Shown here: positions 8,682 through 16,305 of the stretch, one piece after another | Numbering within the stretch: position 1 is the first letter of the stretch | How the letters are laid out: each line of letters begins with the position of its first letter | IMG/VR virus record: IMGVR_UViG_3300037882_003587 | Span: 1-42,010 of that record | Strand: one strand, 5' to 3' | Length of the DNA stretch: 42,010 nucleotides | From: a virus | The notes under the pieces: generated by a model | Databases searched by the model: none | Told to the model about the DNA's origin: nothing | The model's input: the letters and a program-made list of their open reading frames with translations, nothing else | Position numbers and translations under genes: made by a program

Positions 8682-11600
8682 CAGGCCACCTCATAAACGC
8701 GAACTATTGCATCGCCGAAAGTGCCGTTTAGTTGGTCGGTGCCGCCATACAGCTCATAAAGTCGATTTGGTGTAACACTTGTATCCAAAGCTGTTCCTAC
8801 AACTGTGTATCCAGCGTGTTCAATACCAGCAGGCAGCGCTTGATTGCCTTGTCGCGATTTATCTAGGACAAGATTGTGAGCGGGCATATCAAAAACTGCC
8901 GACGGCACAACATCGGTGGGTGCTTTTGTGTTTGCCAAAACCGCTTGATACTCTGAGTACGGCACAACAATGCAACGACGTTTGTACGGGTATCCACGAG
9001 GCTTGTTGCCCACTACGTTTGCCGGATCATCAACAATAACCGGAGCCGCAGCGGTAGCGCCACCAAGTGACCAGATCATTGCGGGATCGGTGACAGTACC
9101 GTCACCTCGATAGCTGTTGCGGCCTGTTCCTACCATCCCAAAAAACGCAACTACTTGCTTAGACTCAAAAAACACCGGCCCACCGCGAATGTGGGACGTC
9201 CAATCCCAATAGTCGTTTTTACGAGAGTGAATGATGCCGGGGGCTGGCGAGTAGTTGCCGATTGAGTCGTAAACAGAGCCGACCGCCTCGCTTAGTGTTT
9301 TTCTTAAGCTTGGATCAGACGTAAAGTAATAATTCGCAAGCACATTAGTGCTGATCGTAGCTCCGGCAGTCGTAATATCGGCGGGGTTAAAACAATGTAG
9401 ATTCGGTCCTTGTGCGCAAGTATCAGCAACACTCAAACCAGCGGAGCCGCCACTTGCCCACGGACGAACGCCCCACGCCGTCGCTGTTGCTGTTGGTATC
9501 TTTACTAGTGGCCCAGGAGTGCGGCGCGGGTGCTCGGAACCCAATTTAACCGGCCCCAAAGTAGTTCCGGTTTGAGTAAGATTTGCCGAACGAGTGAATA
9601 CAGTTCCAGCATAATCACCGGCAGGTGCTTCGCCGTAGAATGGCGCCATTGAAATAATAAGCTTTTCGCTTGCTTGGTCGTAGCCAATACCTAACATATT
9701 AATGCCGTTACCAGCGTGACCTAGGCCGTTTACACTAAACATTTTGGTAGCCACGTTGCCGTCTAAGGCGTCGGCGGTTGCTTGCAAAGTTGTTGCTGCC
9801 GGTATTGAACTGACTGTTGCTACCGTTGGCGCTGCAAGCGTTGCGGGTGCTTTGATTAAAGCGCACCTTACTATGTAGCCCTCTGTTGATTGAGCGCGAT
9901 TTCCCAGCACGTAAAACTCAGGCTCTGCACCACCAGTCTTGAGCGCTAGGCCCCCGTTTGCATACGTCATATTCACGCCAGAAGCAATAGCAGGTACCTT
10001 AAACCGGCCAACTTCGGTAAAGCTTGATGCATTTAGTGGCGCAGTATCGTTTTGCGTCCAAACTTTTGGATTGCTTGGGCCAGTTGGCTCTAAAGACATA
10101 ATCATTTGGCCTGGGCTCAAGTAGTAAGCACCTTGCGTCTGATTCACGGTCGGATTAGCCGTTGCCAAATCAGTTCTGCCAGTGAGTAAAAAGTGACTTT
10201 GACCTGGCGTATAAACAGCTTCGCAAGCGGTCAATGCTTCTTTGACTAATTGATGTTGGCGACGATACCAAGCTAATCCAGTATCAAATCGAGCTGAAAA
10301 CTCAGGCTCGGCTGCAATAAATGGGAACTCGCGCGCGATGGTTTCCATAACTTGCCACCAAAGATGAACTGTAAACGTCCGACTTGCATTCATTTGAATG
10401 TTGCCGGACGCAGAATCATCGGGCTCACCGCGCTTATTGCGAATCGTGACAAAACTATCGAGCTCAACACCACCCCAAGCAGGAGTGTTATTTGCAGCGG
10501 TCGAGGCCCACGGATTAGCAGAGTTGTTGCTGCTATCCCATGCAGCGCTTGGCAAAGGAATGTTAGTTTCAGAGCCCAAGTACCTCGGCGACATAATAAA
10601 TGGGTGCCGCTGCACTGACTGAGGACAATCCAAAGCACCAAACAAAGCGTAGCGCAGCAATTTGCGCATGAAACGATAGCAAGCAGTAGTTCCTCGACCA
10701 AACTTTTTACGCATTAAGAACAACGGCATTGCATAAGCCGCATCCCAAGCGTGATTTACCCATCCCCAAGCGCGGGTATTTTCCGTTTGCGCAGGGAAAT
10801 TGTTTTGATTAGTGCCTAGTGCCGTTGGTCTTACATCCTCGCTAAAGTTTGTTGTTTGGAGCACTGCCGCTGTAAACGGACGCATACCCAAACGCCAAGC
10901 AGGTCTAATTCGTGGATCTGTTGAGGCTTCTTCGGTTGCAAAATACGCATCAATGTTCGCCCAGCTTGTATCGACAACGGACTGCAACTGACTTTGATCG
11001 ATCCACATTCCATCGGCATAGGCCGGAGCAACGCGAGCAGACTTTTCTAGCTCCATCAAAGGCCGAACGGTCGAGCGATAAAAAGGCTCAAGCCCATTGG
11101 TTAATCCACCGAAGGTAGTCAAGACTAAGTTTTCCCGAAGCATCGGATTAGTCATGAGTTGCGCGGCTACCGGAATAAACTGACTACCAAAAAAGTAACG
11201 AACCGAGCCGGTTAGAGCGTAAGCGCCAGTGCAAGCGGTATAAAGATGCGCTTGATCGATCTGGAAACCGTTGTGCTTTGTGTTGGCATAGTCCAGATCC
11301 ACAACACCAAGAGTCGGAAACGGGCTGATTCCGCCCGTATCGCCGCTATGCAAGTAGTTAAGTGCACCAAAGCCGCTTGAGCGAGCCAAATAAATGCGGC
11401 GCTGATCTGTCGGGTACCGCGAAGTGTCCAAAGGGCCACCAAAAGGGTGAGTTTTGAATACTGCTGGCACGCCATTGACCGCACAATCAGCCACGTCGCG
11501 CATGATCTGACCGTAAGTCTCTGCGCCTTGCGACGTGAAGCGACGAACCGCGTTAGGGCCACGATCCAAAACCATTTGTTCGGCATGGTGCCAAGGTTCA

Positions 11601-13084
11601 CGATCTTGAGATTGCCCGCCCGCGCTAGTTGTTTTGGTTAAAGCACCGGCATCACCTGGACCCATATAGCCAAAGTGATCCCCGCTAAACAGCCCGTTGA
11701 CTGGAAACCGAGGTGATAAATAGATGTTTCCACCGCCGTTAGGGTTTTGATAGCTGCCCAATGCATCCATTGTCGGCGTGATGCGATGCGCGTAAAGCAC
11801 ATTCGGGTTGTTTTCAACACCTGTAATCGCAGCTTCTTTATTCCACCACCAAGCATAAGCGCCCGCACTCAATCGAACGCGAGTCTCGTTGCTACCGGTT
11901 GTTGTACCTCGCAAACGCCCTGCTTTTTCGCCCGACGCCGTGTAAACCGCGTCGTTGCCATCAAGGTAATCAATCTCAACGAAGTCAAGCGAGCGAGCGT
12001 TTGGATCAGTTGTTAAAGCATCCGATCCGGTCCGCAAGGGCCACTTGCCAGTAGCGCTAGGCCAGGTATCGGCCGCAATCTCGACACAACCGTTACTCGG
12101 CGTGTACCACTTTTGAAAATGCACGTTGAAACCGTTTTTGGCGACCGGAGCCGTGACAGCAATCGATCCAGTTGCGCAGTATTGATAGCCTACGCCAGCG
12201 ATTGCACTCGGCAAAGGTCCGCGCTTGAGTCGATTGAGTGGATCTGATGGGCAGTCATGTAAGTTCGCCAAGCCTTCGAATTCTTGCGTGCCAGCGGTCG
12301 CAGCGCTGAAAATGCGCAATCGGGCTTTTGTCGGGCCAAACATCGTTGACCAAACGACTTTATTGATCGAGCAGCGCTTGACCACCGCGTTGACTGTGTA
12401 CTCAACACCACCGGCTTGGCCTGCAGAAGCCCCGTTTTCCGGTCGATAAAACAAAGTCTTGAATTGCGCTGGTGTAAGCGTTGCGCCAACTGTAAGTAGC
12501 GTTTCGATCGTGTTATTGAGCCAAAAGACTTGGCCGGATGTTGGAACGACTTGAAACGTCGCATTGGCAGTAATAACCGGCTGTCTTAGCTCGTAATCGC
12601 CGACTGTTGGCACCAGTAAAGCAGTAAAGTCGCTCGACTGGCCTTGCGGGAATGATCCGCCGCCACCACCGCTGCCATCAAAAGGCAAAGCGCTCGGCGC
12701 TGTAAACAAAGCCCCCGAGAACCCTTCGCCGTCAATTGTTTCAATCAATCCGCGCGCGAAAACACCGGCAAACACGATCAAATCATTGTTTTGCGAGTCG
12801 CGTAAAGTCAGTGTTGTGGCTGAAGCAGGCAAGTTGGCTTGCGTAACCGTGACTGCTAAATAACTATCAGCGAATGCAAGCCGACGCGGATTGTCATTGC
12901 TAACCGTCGGCGGCGCAATGGTCCACACTTTGAGTTGCGCGCCAGAACTCGCTTTAGCAACAAAAGTAGGAGCCGAACCGCACGCTGCAACAACGATCTG
13001 CAAGTAAGCGAGTTGAGTCGCTCCATTTGCGGCCGAAGCAAGCAATGCATCTCTAAGCGTTGTATTGACGACTGTTGCTGACAT
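8681..13084 (-). CDS. Giant tailspike / receptor-binding protein, probable glycan-active
   Basis: 1467 residues, first gene of the late operon. N-terminal beta-rich region (1-135) followed by a Gly-rich linker (about 137-142). The middle (about 480-960) is helix-rich with many Trp, His and Asp: 'EPWHHAEQMVLD', 'DQAHLYTACTGAYALTG', 'WGWVNHAWDAAY', 'HLWWQVMETIAREFPF'. That pattern resembles alpha/alpha-toroid glycan-active folds such as polysaccharide lyases, but I cannot assign a family. The C-terminal part (about 1000-1467) is beta-rich, propeller-like. I infer a capsule or exopolysaccharide depolymerase spike. No strong Shine-Dalgarno precedes the ATG, and the upstream gap holds the presumed late promoter. 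Confidence 0.65.
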   Translation of the reverse strand: MSATVVNTTLRDALLASAANGATQLAYLQIVVAACGSAPTFVAKASSGAQLKVWTIAPPTVSNDNPRRLAFADSYLAVTVTQANLPASATTLTLRDSQNNDLIVFAGVFARGLIETIDGEGFSGALFTAPSALPFDGSGGGGGSFPQGQSSDFTALLVPTVGDYELRQPVITANATFQVVPTSGQVFWLNNTIETLLTVGATLTPAQFKTLFYRPENGASAGQAGGVEYTVNAVVKRCSINKVVWSTMFGPTKARLRIFSAATAGTQEFEGLANLHDCPSDPLNRLKRGPLPSAIAGVGYQYCATGSIAVTAPVAKNGFNVHFQKWYTPSNGCVEIAADTWPSATGKWPLRTGSDALTTDPNARSLDFVEIDYLDGNDAVYTASGEKAGRLRGTTTGSNETRVRLSAGAYAWWWNKEAAITGVENNPNVLYAHRITPTMDALGSYQNPNGGGNIYLSPRFPVNGLFSGDHFGYMGPGDAGALTKTTSAGGQSQDREPWHHAEQMVLDRGPNAVRRFTSQGAETYGQIMRDVADCAVNGVPAVFKTHPFGGPLDTSRYPTDQRRIYLARSSGFGALNYLHSGDTGGISPFPTLGVVDLDYANTKHNGFQIDQAHLYTACTGAYALTGSVRYFFGSQFIPVAAQLMTNPMLRENLVLTTFGGLTNGLEPFYRSTVRPLMELEKSARVAPAYADGMWIDQSQLQSVVDTSWANIDAYFATEEASTDPRIRPAWRLGMRPFTAAVLQTTNFSEDVRPTALGTNQNNFPAQTENTRAWGWVNHAWDAAYAMPLFLMRKKFGRGTTACYRFMRKLLRYALFGALDCPQSVQRHPFIMSPRYLGSETNIPLPSAAWDSSNNSANPWASTAANNTPAWGGVELDSFVTIRNKRGEPDDSASGNIQMNASRTFTVHLWWQVMETIAREFPFIAAEPEFSARFDTGLAWYRRQHQLVKEALTACEAVYTPGQSHFLLTGRTDLATANPTVNQTQGAYYLSPGQMIMSLEPTGPSNPKVWTQNDTAPLNASSFTEVGRFKVPAIASGVNMTYANGGLALKTGGAEPEFYVLGNRAQSTEGYIVRCALIKAPATLAAPTVATVSSIPAATTLQATADALDGNVATKMFSVNGLGHAGNGINMLGIGYDQASEKLIISMAPFYGEAPAGDYAGTVFTRSANLTQTGTTLGPVKLGSEHPRRTPGPLVKIPTATATAWGVRPWASGGSAGLSVADTCAQGPNLHCFNPADITTAGATISTNVLANYYFTSDPSLRKTLSEAVGSVYDSIGNYSPAPGIIHSRKNDYWDWTSHIRGGPVFFESKQVVAFFGMVGTGRNSYRGDGTVTDPAMIWSLGGATAAAPVIVDDPANVVGNKPRGYPYKRRCIVVPYSEYQAVLANTKAPTDVVPSAVFDMPAHNLVLDKSRQGNQALPAGIEHAGYTVVGTALDTSVTPNRLYELYGGTDQLNGTFGDAIVRVYEVA

Positions 13085-13138
13085 ATTTGCGCCGGATCAA
13101 AGGATTGCGCGAACAATGCAACAGCTAAAAACTTAAAT

Positions 13139-13159
13139 CGACACTTGGAACGGGTGTCG
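13139..13159. promoter_or_regulatory. Inverted repeat in the late-operon leader
   Basis: CGACAC and GTGTCG form 6-bp arms around a 9-nt spacer, 55-75 bp upstream of the late operon start and between it and the divergent strong promoter. Could be an operator or leader hairpin for the late genes. On the minus strand I see no convincing sigma70 promoter in 13085-13227, so late transcription may need an activator or antiterminator. Confidence 0.4.
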
Positions 13160-13227
13160 TGCGATTAATTGATAGTTTTATGCAATCAGAGCGCAACAAA
13201 CGATTAAAAAATATATCAATAAGGCGC

Positions 13228-13256
13228 TTGACACTTGATTGTTACGACCGTATAAT
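13228..13256 (+). promoter_or_regulatory. Perfect consensus sigma70 promoter
   Basis: TTGACA (13228-13233), a 17-bp spacer, and TATAAT (13251-13256): an exact match to the housekeeping consensus at optimal spacing. It drives the three small plus-strand genes 13301-13965. Expected start of transcription is about 13263. Confidence 0.9.
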
Positions 13257-13266
13257 TCTAATCATC

Positions 13267-13282
13267 GAATCAATCCTGATTC
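13267..13282. promoter_or_regulatory. Operator-like palindrome just downstream of the promoter
   Basis: GAATCA-ATCC-TGATTC is a perfect 6-bp inverted repeat lying from about +4 to +20 of the expected transcript. A repressor bound here would block a promoter that otherwise should be very strong. The small ribbon-helix-helix-like protein at the end of the cassette is an obvious candidate ligand (inference). Confidence 0.6.
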
Positions 13283-13300
13283 AACAGCCGGAGATCCAAA

Positions 13301-13549
13301 ATGCAAACACTAAATTCAGAAACCGCAAAATTTCTAACGCGCGGCTACGCTTTAAAATTGATTAAGCAAGGCAAAGCAGAGTGCGTAAGCACAGCCGCAG
13401 TGCCGACAGGAGCAACGACTCAAATGTATTGGGTTGTTAATCGGTTTGACACACAAACAACGGTACACGTAAAAGTAAACGTGATGGGTAAGTTACACCT
13501 GCCCCTGCTCGGCAAAAACGGCTACACAGGCAAAGATGTAGCGCTGTAG
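13301..13549 (+). CDS. Small protein, first gene of the strong-promoter cassette
   Basis: 82 residues, basic (many Lys), no recognised family. The C-terminal half looks beta-rich ('MYWVVNRFDTQTTVHVKVNVMGKLHL'). Shine-Dalgarno GGAG is 7 nt before the ATG. It lies on the plus strand between two minus-strand operons, under its own promoter, so it may be expressed in the lysogen or very early after infection. Function unknown; candidates are a host-takeover, counter-defence or lysogenic conversion protein, on context alone. Confidence 0.75.
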   Translation: MQTLNSETAKFLTRGYALKLIKQGKAECVSTAAVPTGATTQMYWVVNRFDTQTTVHVKVNVMGKLHLPLLGKNGYTGKDVAL

Positions 13550-13600
13550 CCACGTTAAGTTAGTTCGACAAACACACCCACAGTTAAAAAGGAAATAAAA

Positions 13601-13780
13601 ATGAGCGAACAATTAACAGCATGGGTTGTAAGTGCAAACGGCCATGAATTTGGCATCTATCACGCTGATACTGCGCAGCAGGCACGCGATTTGTGCGCAC
13701 AAGACGCTGGCTATAAAAGCGAGTCAGAAATGGTTGAAGGATTAGAGCAACCAAGTGAGTTGGAAGCTAGGCCAGCATGA
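13601..13780 (+). CDS. 59-residue protein, second gene of the cassette
   Basis: Very short gene with a good AAAGGA Shine-Dalgarno before the ATG at 13601. The product is acidic: 'LTAWVVSANGHEFGIYHADTAQQARDLCAQDAGY'. A short beta strand followed by 'TAQQARDLCA' looks like a compact alpha/beta fold of small phage proteins. Its TGA overlaps the ATG of the next gene (ATGA). Function unknown. Confidence 0.7.
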   Translation: MSEQLTAWVVSANGHEFGIYHADTAQQARDLCAQDAGYKSESEMVEGLEQPSELEARPA

Positions 13781-13965
13781 CTCCACCGAAACCAATGGGG
13801 GGTGCTCGAAAGGGCGCTGGCCGACCAATCGAACCAAACCCTGTGGTTGAAATGAAGCTTACATTCAAGCCCGAAATCAAAGCCAAGTTGCAAAAACTGG
13901 CGTCTGACTCATCAATGAGCGCGAGCGAATGGGTTGCCCAACGAGTCGAACGGGCTAGGAATTAA
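13777..13965 (+). CDS. Small DNA-binding protein, AT-hook-like N-terminus and RHH-like C-terminus
   Basis: 62 residues. The N-terminal 'GGARKGAGRP' is a basic Gly/Arg/Pro motif common at the start of small phage DNA-binding proteins. The rest ('VEMKLTFKPEIKAKLQKLASDSSMSASEWVAQRVERA') has the strand-helix-helix pattern of ribbon-helix-helix (CopG/Arc-like) regulators. Translationally coupled to the previous gene through ATGA. Likely autorepressor of this cassette, by position. Its last 11 bp overlap the convergent gene on the other strand. Confidence 0.72.
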   Translation: MTPPKPMGGARKGAGRPIEPNPVVEMKLTFKPEIKAKLQKLASDSSMSASEWVAQRVERARN

Positions 13966-14245
13966 CGAGCTTTGGTACCGATTTTGGGTCCAAAAAGTAC
14001 ACTGTAGTATTCTTAGGGCCGAGCCTGCGAGGGTTCGGCACTTGTTTGACTGTAATGCGTCCTCGGCTCACTAGATGACCGCAGGCTGTCCGAATCGTGT
14101 CGTAGCTCAGACTTACGCACTGATCTGCAATATCAGCCTTTGATGCGCCCTTAAACTCGCCGGTTGCGGCTTGCTTTTGCAGATTGTAGATCACGAACTC
14201 AACAACGTCCGTCGCTGGATGTTCTTCTTCGAGTATCCAATTCAT
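13955..14245 (-). CDS. Winged-helix protein, last gene of the early-left operon
   Basis: 96 residues. 'VVEFVIYNLQKQAATGEFKGASKADIADQCVSLSYDTIRTACGHLVSRGRITVKQV' has the helix-turn-helix plus wing pattern of replication or regulatory wHTH domains. ATG at 14245 overlaps the upstream stop (ATGA) and follows a GGGA Shine-Dalgarno; a GTG 15 bp earlier is less likely. End of the operon next to late-gene control: a late regulator is possible but unproven. Confidence 0.68.
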   Translation of the reverse strand: MNWILEEEHPATDVVEFVIYNLQKQAATGEFKGASKADIADQCVSLSYDTIRTACGHLVSRGRITVKQVPNPRRLGPKNTTVYFLDPKSVPKLVNS

Positions 14246-14748
14246 TTGATTAGTTCCCACTCATATCGCGTGTCGCGCTTAACAAGCCGCACATAAGCAG
14301 GTCTAAAGTTTGTTGCTTGAGCTAAGACTTGCAAGCGTTTGGTTACGATGTGTCCAGGCACGCCGAGTTTGTCGGCTATTTCTCGCATTTCCGCCGGACC
14401 GTCTTGCAAGATCTGCAACACAACGACTTGCTTTGCGTTCAGTTGCTTGATCGAATGATTGTTTGTTGGCTTCAAAACCTGTTGAATTAAGTCTGTTTGG
14501 CCAGGCAAGCAATAAAGGTAAAGACGCCGTTGTTCTGTGTGCGCCGTGTACTCGATCAGCTTTTTGGCTTCGATAAGCGCAGGAATACGCGACCGGACAA
14601 CGTCGGTCAACACGCCTAGGTGCTGCACAATCTGTTGCTCAGTTTTGGGGTGACAGTTGATGAAAGCAAAAATATCATCGTCGTAATTTTTTGGCTTTGT
14701 CGTGACTGCTTTGACGATTGCAGCGAAAACTTGCTTACTAGCGCGCAT
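14242..14748 (-). CDS. Protein with two winged-helix-like domains
   Basis: 168 residues from the ATG at 14748, which has an ideal GGAGGT Shine-Dalgarno 6 nt upstream; the longer frame to 14820 overlaps the nuclease gene and is not needed. Two HTH-like halves: residues 17-65 ('DDDIFAFINCHPKTEQQIVQHLGV') and about 100-150 ('LNAKQVVVLQILQDGPAEMREIADKLGVPGHIVTKRLQVL'). Probably binds DNA; role unknown. It could regulate late genes or assist replication. Confidence 0.7.
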   Translation of the reverse strand: MRASKQVFAAIVKAVTTKPKNYDDDIFAFINCHPKTEQQIVQHLGVLTDVVRSRIPALIEAKKLIEYTAHTEQRRLYLYCLPGQTDLIQQVLKPTNNHSIKQLNAKQVVVLQILQDGPAEMREIADKLGVPGHIVTKRLQVLAQATNFRPAYVRLVKRDTRYEWELIK

Positions 14749-14752
14749 GTTT

Positions 14753-15205
14753 TTACCTCCCGAGCGGATCTTGAATTTGCAAGTAGTCACAGATTGCGCG
14801 CCATGCTTCTTTGTACCCATGGCAAACGACAGCTACAAAGCCTTGCGACTCGGCGTGCTCAAGGTATAGCGCTTGCTCGCGCGTTGGCTTTGCGCCGCGC
14901 CAACAAGCCTTTAGCTCGACTCGCAAGCCTGATTTGTCGCCCATGCGCCAATCGAGCATAAGGTCTGACACGCCGCGTAGGACTCCTTCGGCTTTGAGCT
15001 TGGCTGCGACTAAGACATGGCGTTGCCCGCCATTCGGGACCGAGTGCAACCACTTCAAAGCTTCATGGCCAGGTAGTTTGTGGGCAACAACGAAGTCTCG
15101 ATACCTGATCACTTGCACCTGATGTTGGTGCTCTGACCAAGATTCTGTTGGGTCAATTGGCTTTTCGAGCCCATTCTTTGGGCAACCTTTGGGCAGACCG
15201 GTCAT
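14753..15205 (-). CDS. VRR-NUC family nuclease
   Basis: 150 residues. The VRR-NUC core is clear: 'EALKWLHSVPNGGQR' then 'GVLRGVSDLMLDWR' (the Asp of the PD-(D/E)XK fold), 'GLRVELKACWRGAKPTREQALYL' (Glu-x-Lys), and the C-terminal 'GFVAVVCHGYKEAWRAICDYL'. Phage members are structure-specific DNA nucleases, suited to resolving replication or recombination junctions before packaging. The start overlaps the upstream stop as ATGA. Confidence 0.88.
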   Translation of the reverse strand: MTGLPKGCPKNGLEKPIDPTESWSEHQHQVQVIRYRDFVVAHKLPGHEALKWLHSVPNGGQRHVLVAAKLKAEGVLRGVSDLMLDWRMGDKSGLRVELKACWRGAKPTREQALYLEHAESQGFVAVVCHGYKEAWRAICDYLQIQDPLGR

Positions 15206-15936
15206 TGCGCTTGCTCTGGATCGTCTGTCCAGCCGTCAGCAACAGCAATAATTCGATAGCCGATAATGTCGGTTGGCTCAGTCTCGTGCGACCAGCGCAG
15301 GCCGCTTGGCTTTAGACATCCAAAGCTAGCCCCACCCCTCGTTTTGACCTCAAAGCGCAACCCGTCTGGCACCGGACATTCACCACCCTGCCAAAATGTA
15401 AACTCGGTTTGTTCTGTTATGCGTATTTTTTGCGCTTTCGGATGTGATAAATTCAAATCACCCACAAAGTAACAACTGATAGCGCCAAACTTGTTGTGCA
15501 CCACTTCGCCGTGATCCGTCATCGTGCCTTTGGGCAGTTTTGACATATCGACTAGCTTTAGTTTTGGCTTTGCGATGCGGAATGAAACGTCATCACCACA
15601 AAAAGCGTCTAAGACATTGTTTCCCTGCAAATCTACCCAAATGTAGACAGAGTCAATTCGATACTCAACCTGCTTTCCCTCAAGCAACCACCTCAAAGCC
15701 TGCCTGCCCTGTTCTGTTAGTTTCATTGTCATTTGCTTTTCCTTTGCCACATCAGGCTTTAAGTTGTCGGGGTGCTTGTCGGATTTGTCTAGGCGGTAGT
15801 CCCAATCGTCCCACCACGATGGGGATTTGGTCACGCTCCAACGCAATTCGGACCACCTGTTGATGCACATCACCACCCACCAATCGGGGTTTTCGTCGTA
15901 CTGCTTTTTCAAGTCGGCGTGTCTGCTACTGGCCAT
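15202..15936 (-). CDS. Conserved phage protein, C-terminal 'CPVP...DIIGYRI' domain
   Basis: 244 residues from the ATG at 15936, which has a GAGGTG Shine-Dalgarno; the frame is open further upstream but overlaps the previous gene. The N-terminal half is Trp-rich and charged. The C-terminal about 50 residues have 'GGECPVPDGLRFEVKTRGG' and 'RWSHETEPTDIIGYRI', a small beta domain repeatedly seen at the end of phage replication-region proteins of unknown function. Coupled to the nuclease by ATGA. Confidence 0.72.
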   Translation of the reverse strand: MASSRHADLKKQYDENPDWWVVMCINRWSELRWSVTKSPSWWDDWDYRLDKSDKHPDNLKPDVAKEKQMTMKLTEQGRQALRWLLEGKQVEYRIDSVYIWVDLQGNNVLDAFCGDDVSFRIAKPKLKLVDMSKLPKGTMTDHGEVVHNKFGAISCYFVGDLNLSHPKAQKIRITEQTEFTFWQGGECPVPDGLRFEVKTRGGASFGCLKPSGLRWSHETEPTDIIGYRIIAVADGWTDDPEQAQ

Positions 15937-16258
15937 GCTGCACCTCACAAAGAGCGTAGATCGAACCGCCTTGGGTGCCATGGCCTTTGCTACGTGCGCA
16001 GTAGCCAACACGCCTGATCTGGTGGTTTCTCAAAAGCGAATTGACTGGCGCACCAAAAGCACGGTCGTCGTGGGGAACGATCCCAGCAAGTTTGCATTCG
16101 TTGATCAAAAATTCGCCACTACACTGCACAAACTTGGCCAAAGTTTTCAACATGCAGTCTTTGGCTCGCTCGCTGAAAGTGGGGTCTGATTGCTGTGCTT
16201 TGCGTAGCGGTCGTTCAATCGCTCGGTCACGCGCATTAAAGTCGATGGCTAACTGCAT
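15926..16258 (-). CDS. Small helical phage protein, unknown function
   Basis: 110 residues from the ATG at 16258 (AAGGAG Shine-Dalgarno 5 nt upstream). Helical N-terminal half, then 'GAPVNSLLRNHQIRRVGYCARSKGHGTQGGSIYALCE', which resembles a wing region with a Gly/His-rich loop and is typical of small phage proteins next to the replication genes. Possibly nucleic-acid binding. Overlaps the next gene by 11 nt. Confidence 0.68.
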   Translation of the reverse strand: MQLAIDFNARDRAIERPLRKAQQSDPTFSERAKDCMLKTLAKFVQCSGEFLINECKLAGIVPHDDRAFGAPVNSLLRNHQIRRVGYCARSKGHGTQGGSIYALCEVQHGQ

Positions 16259-16305
16259 GGACGCTCCTTGTAAAGTTTTTGTTTGGTTTTGGTCTTGGCG
16301 CAATT

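Noticed and set aside
13085-13227. A minus-strand sigma70 promoter for the late operon
   Set aside because: Only poor matches (such as TTGCGC with TATCAA) are visible, so I did not annotate one.
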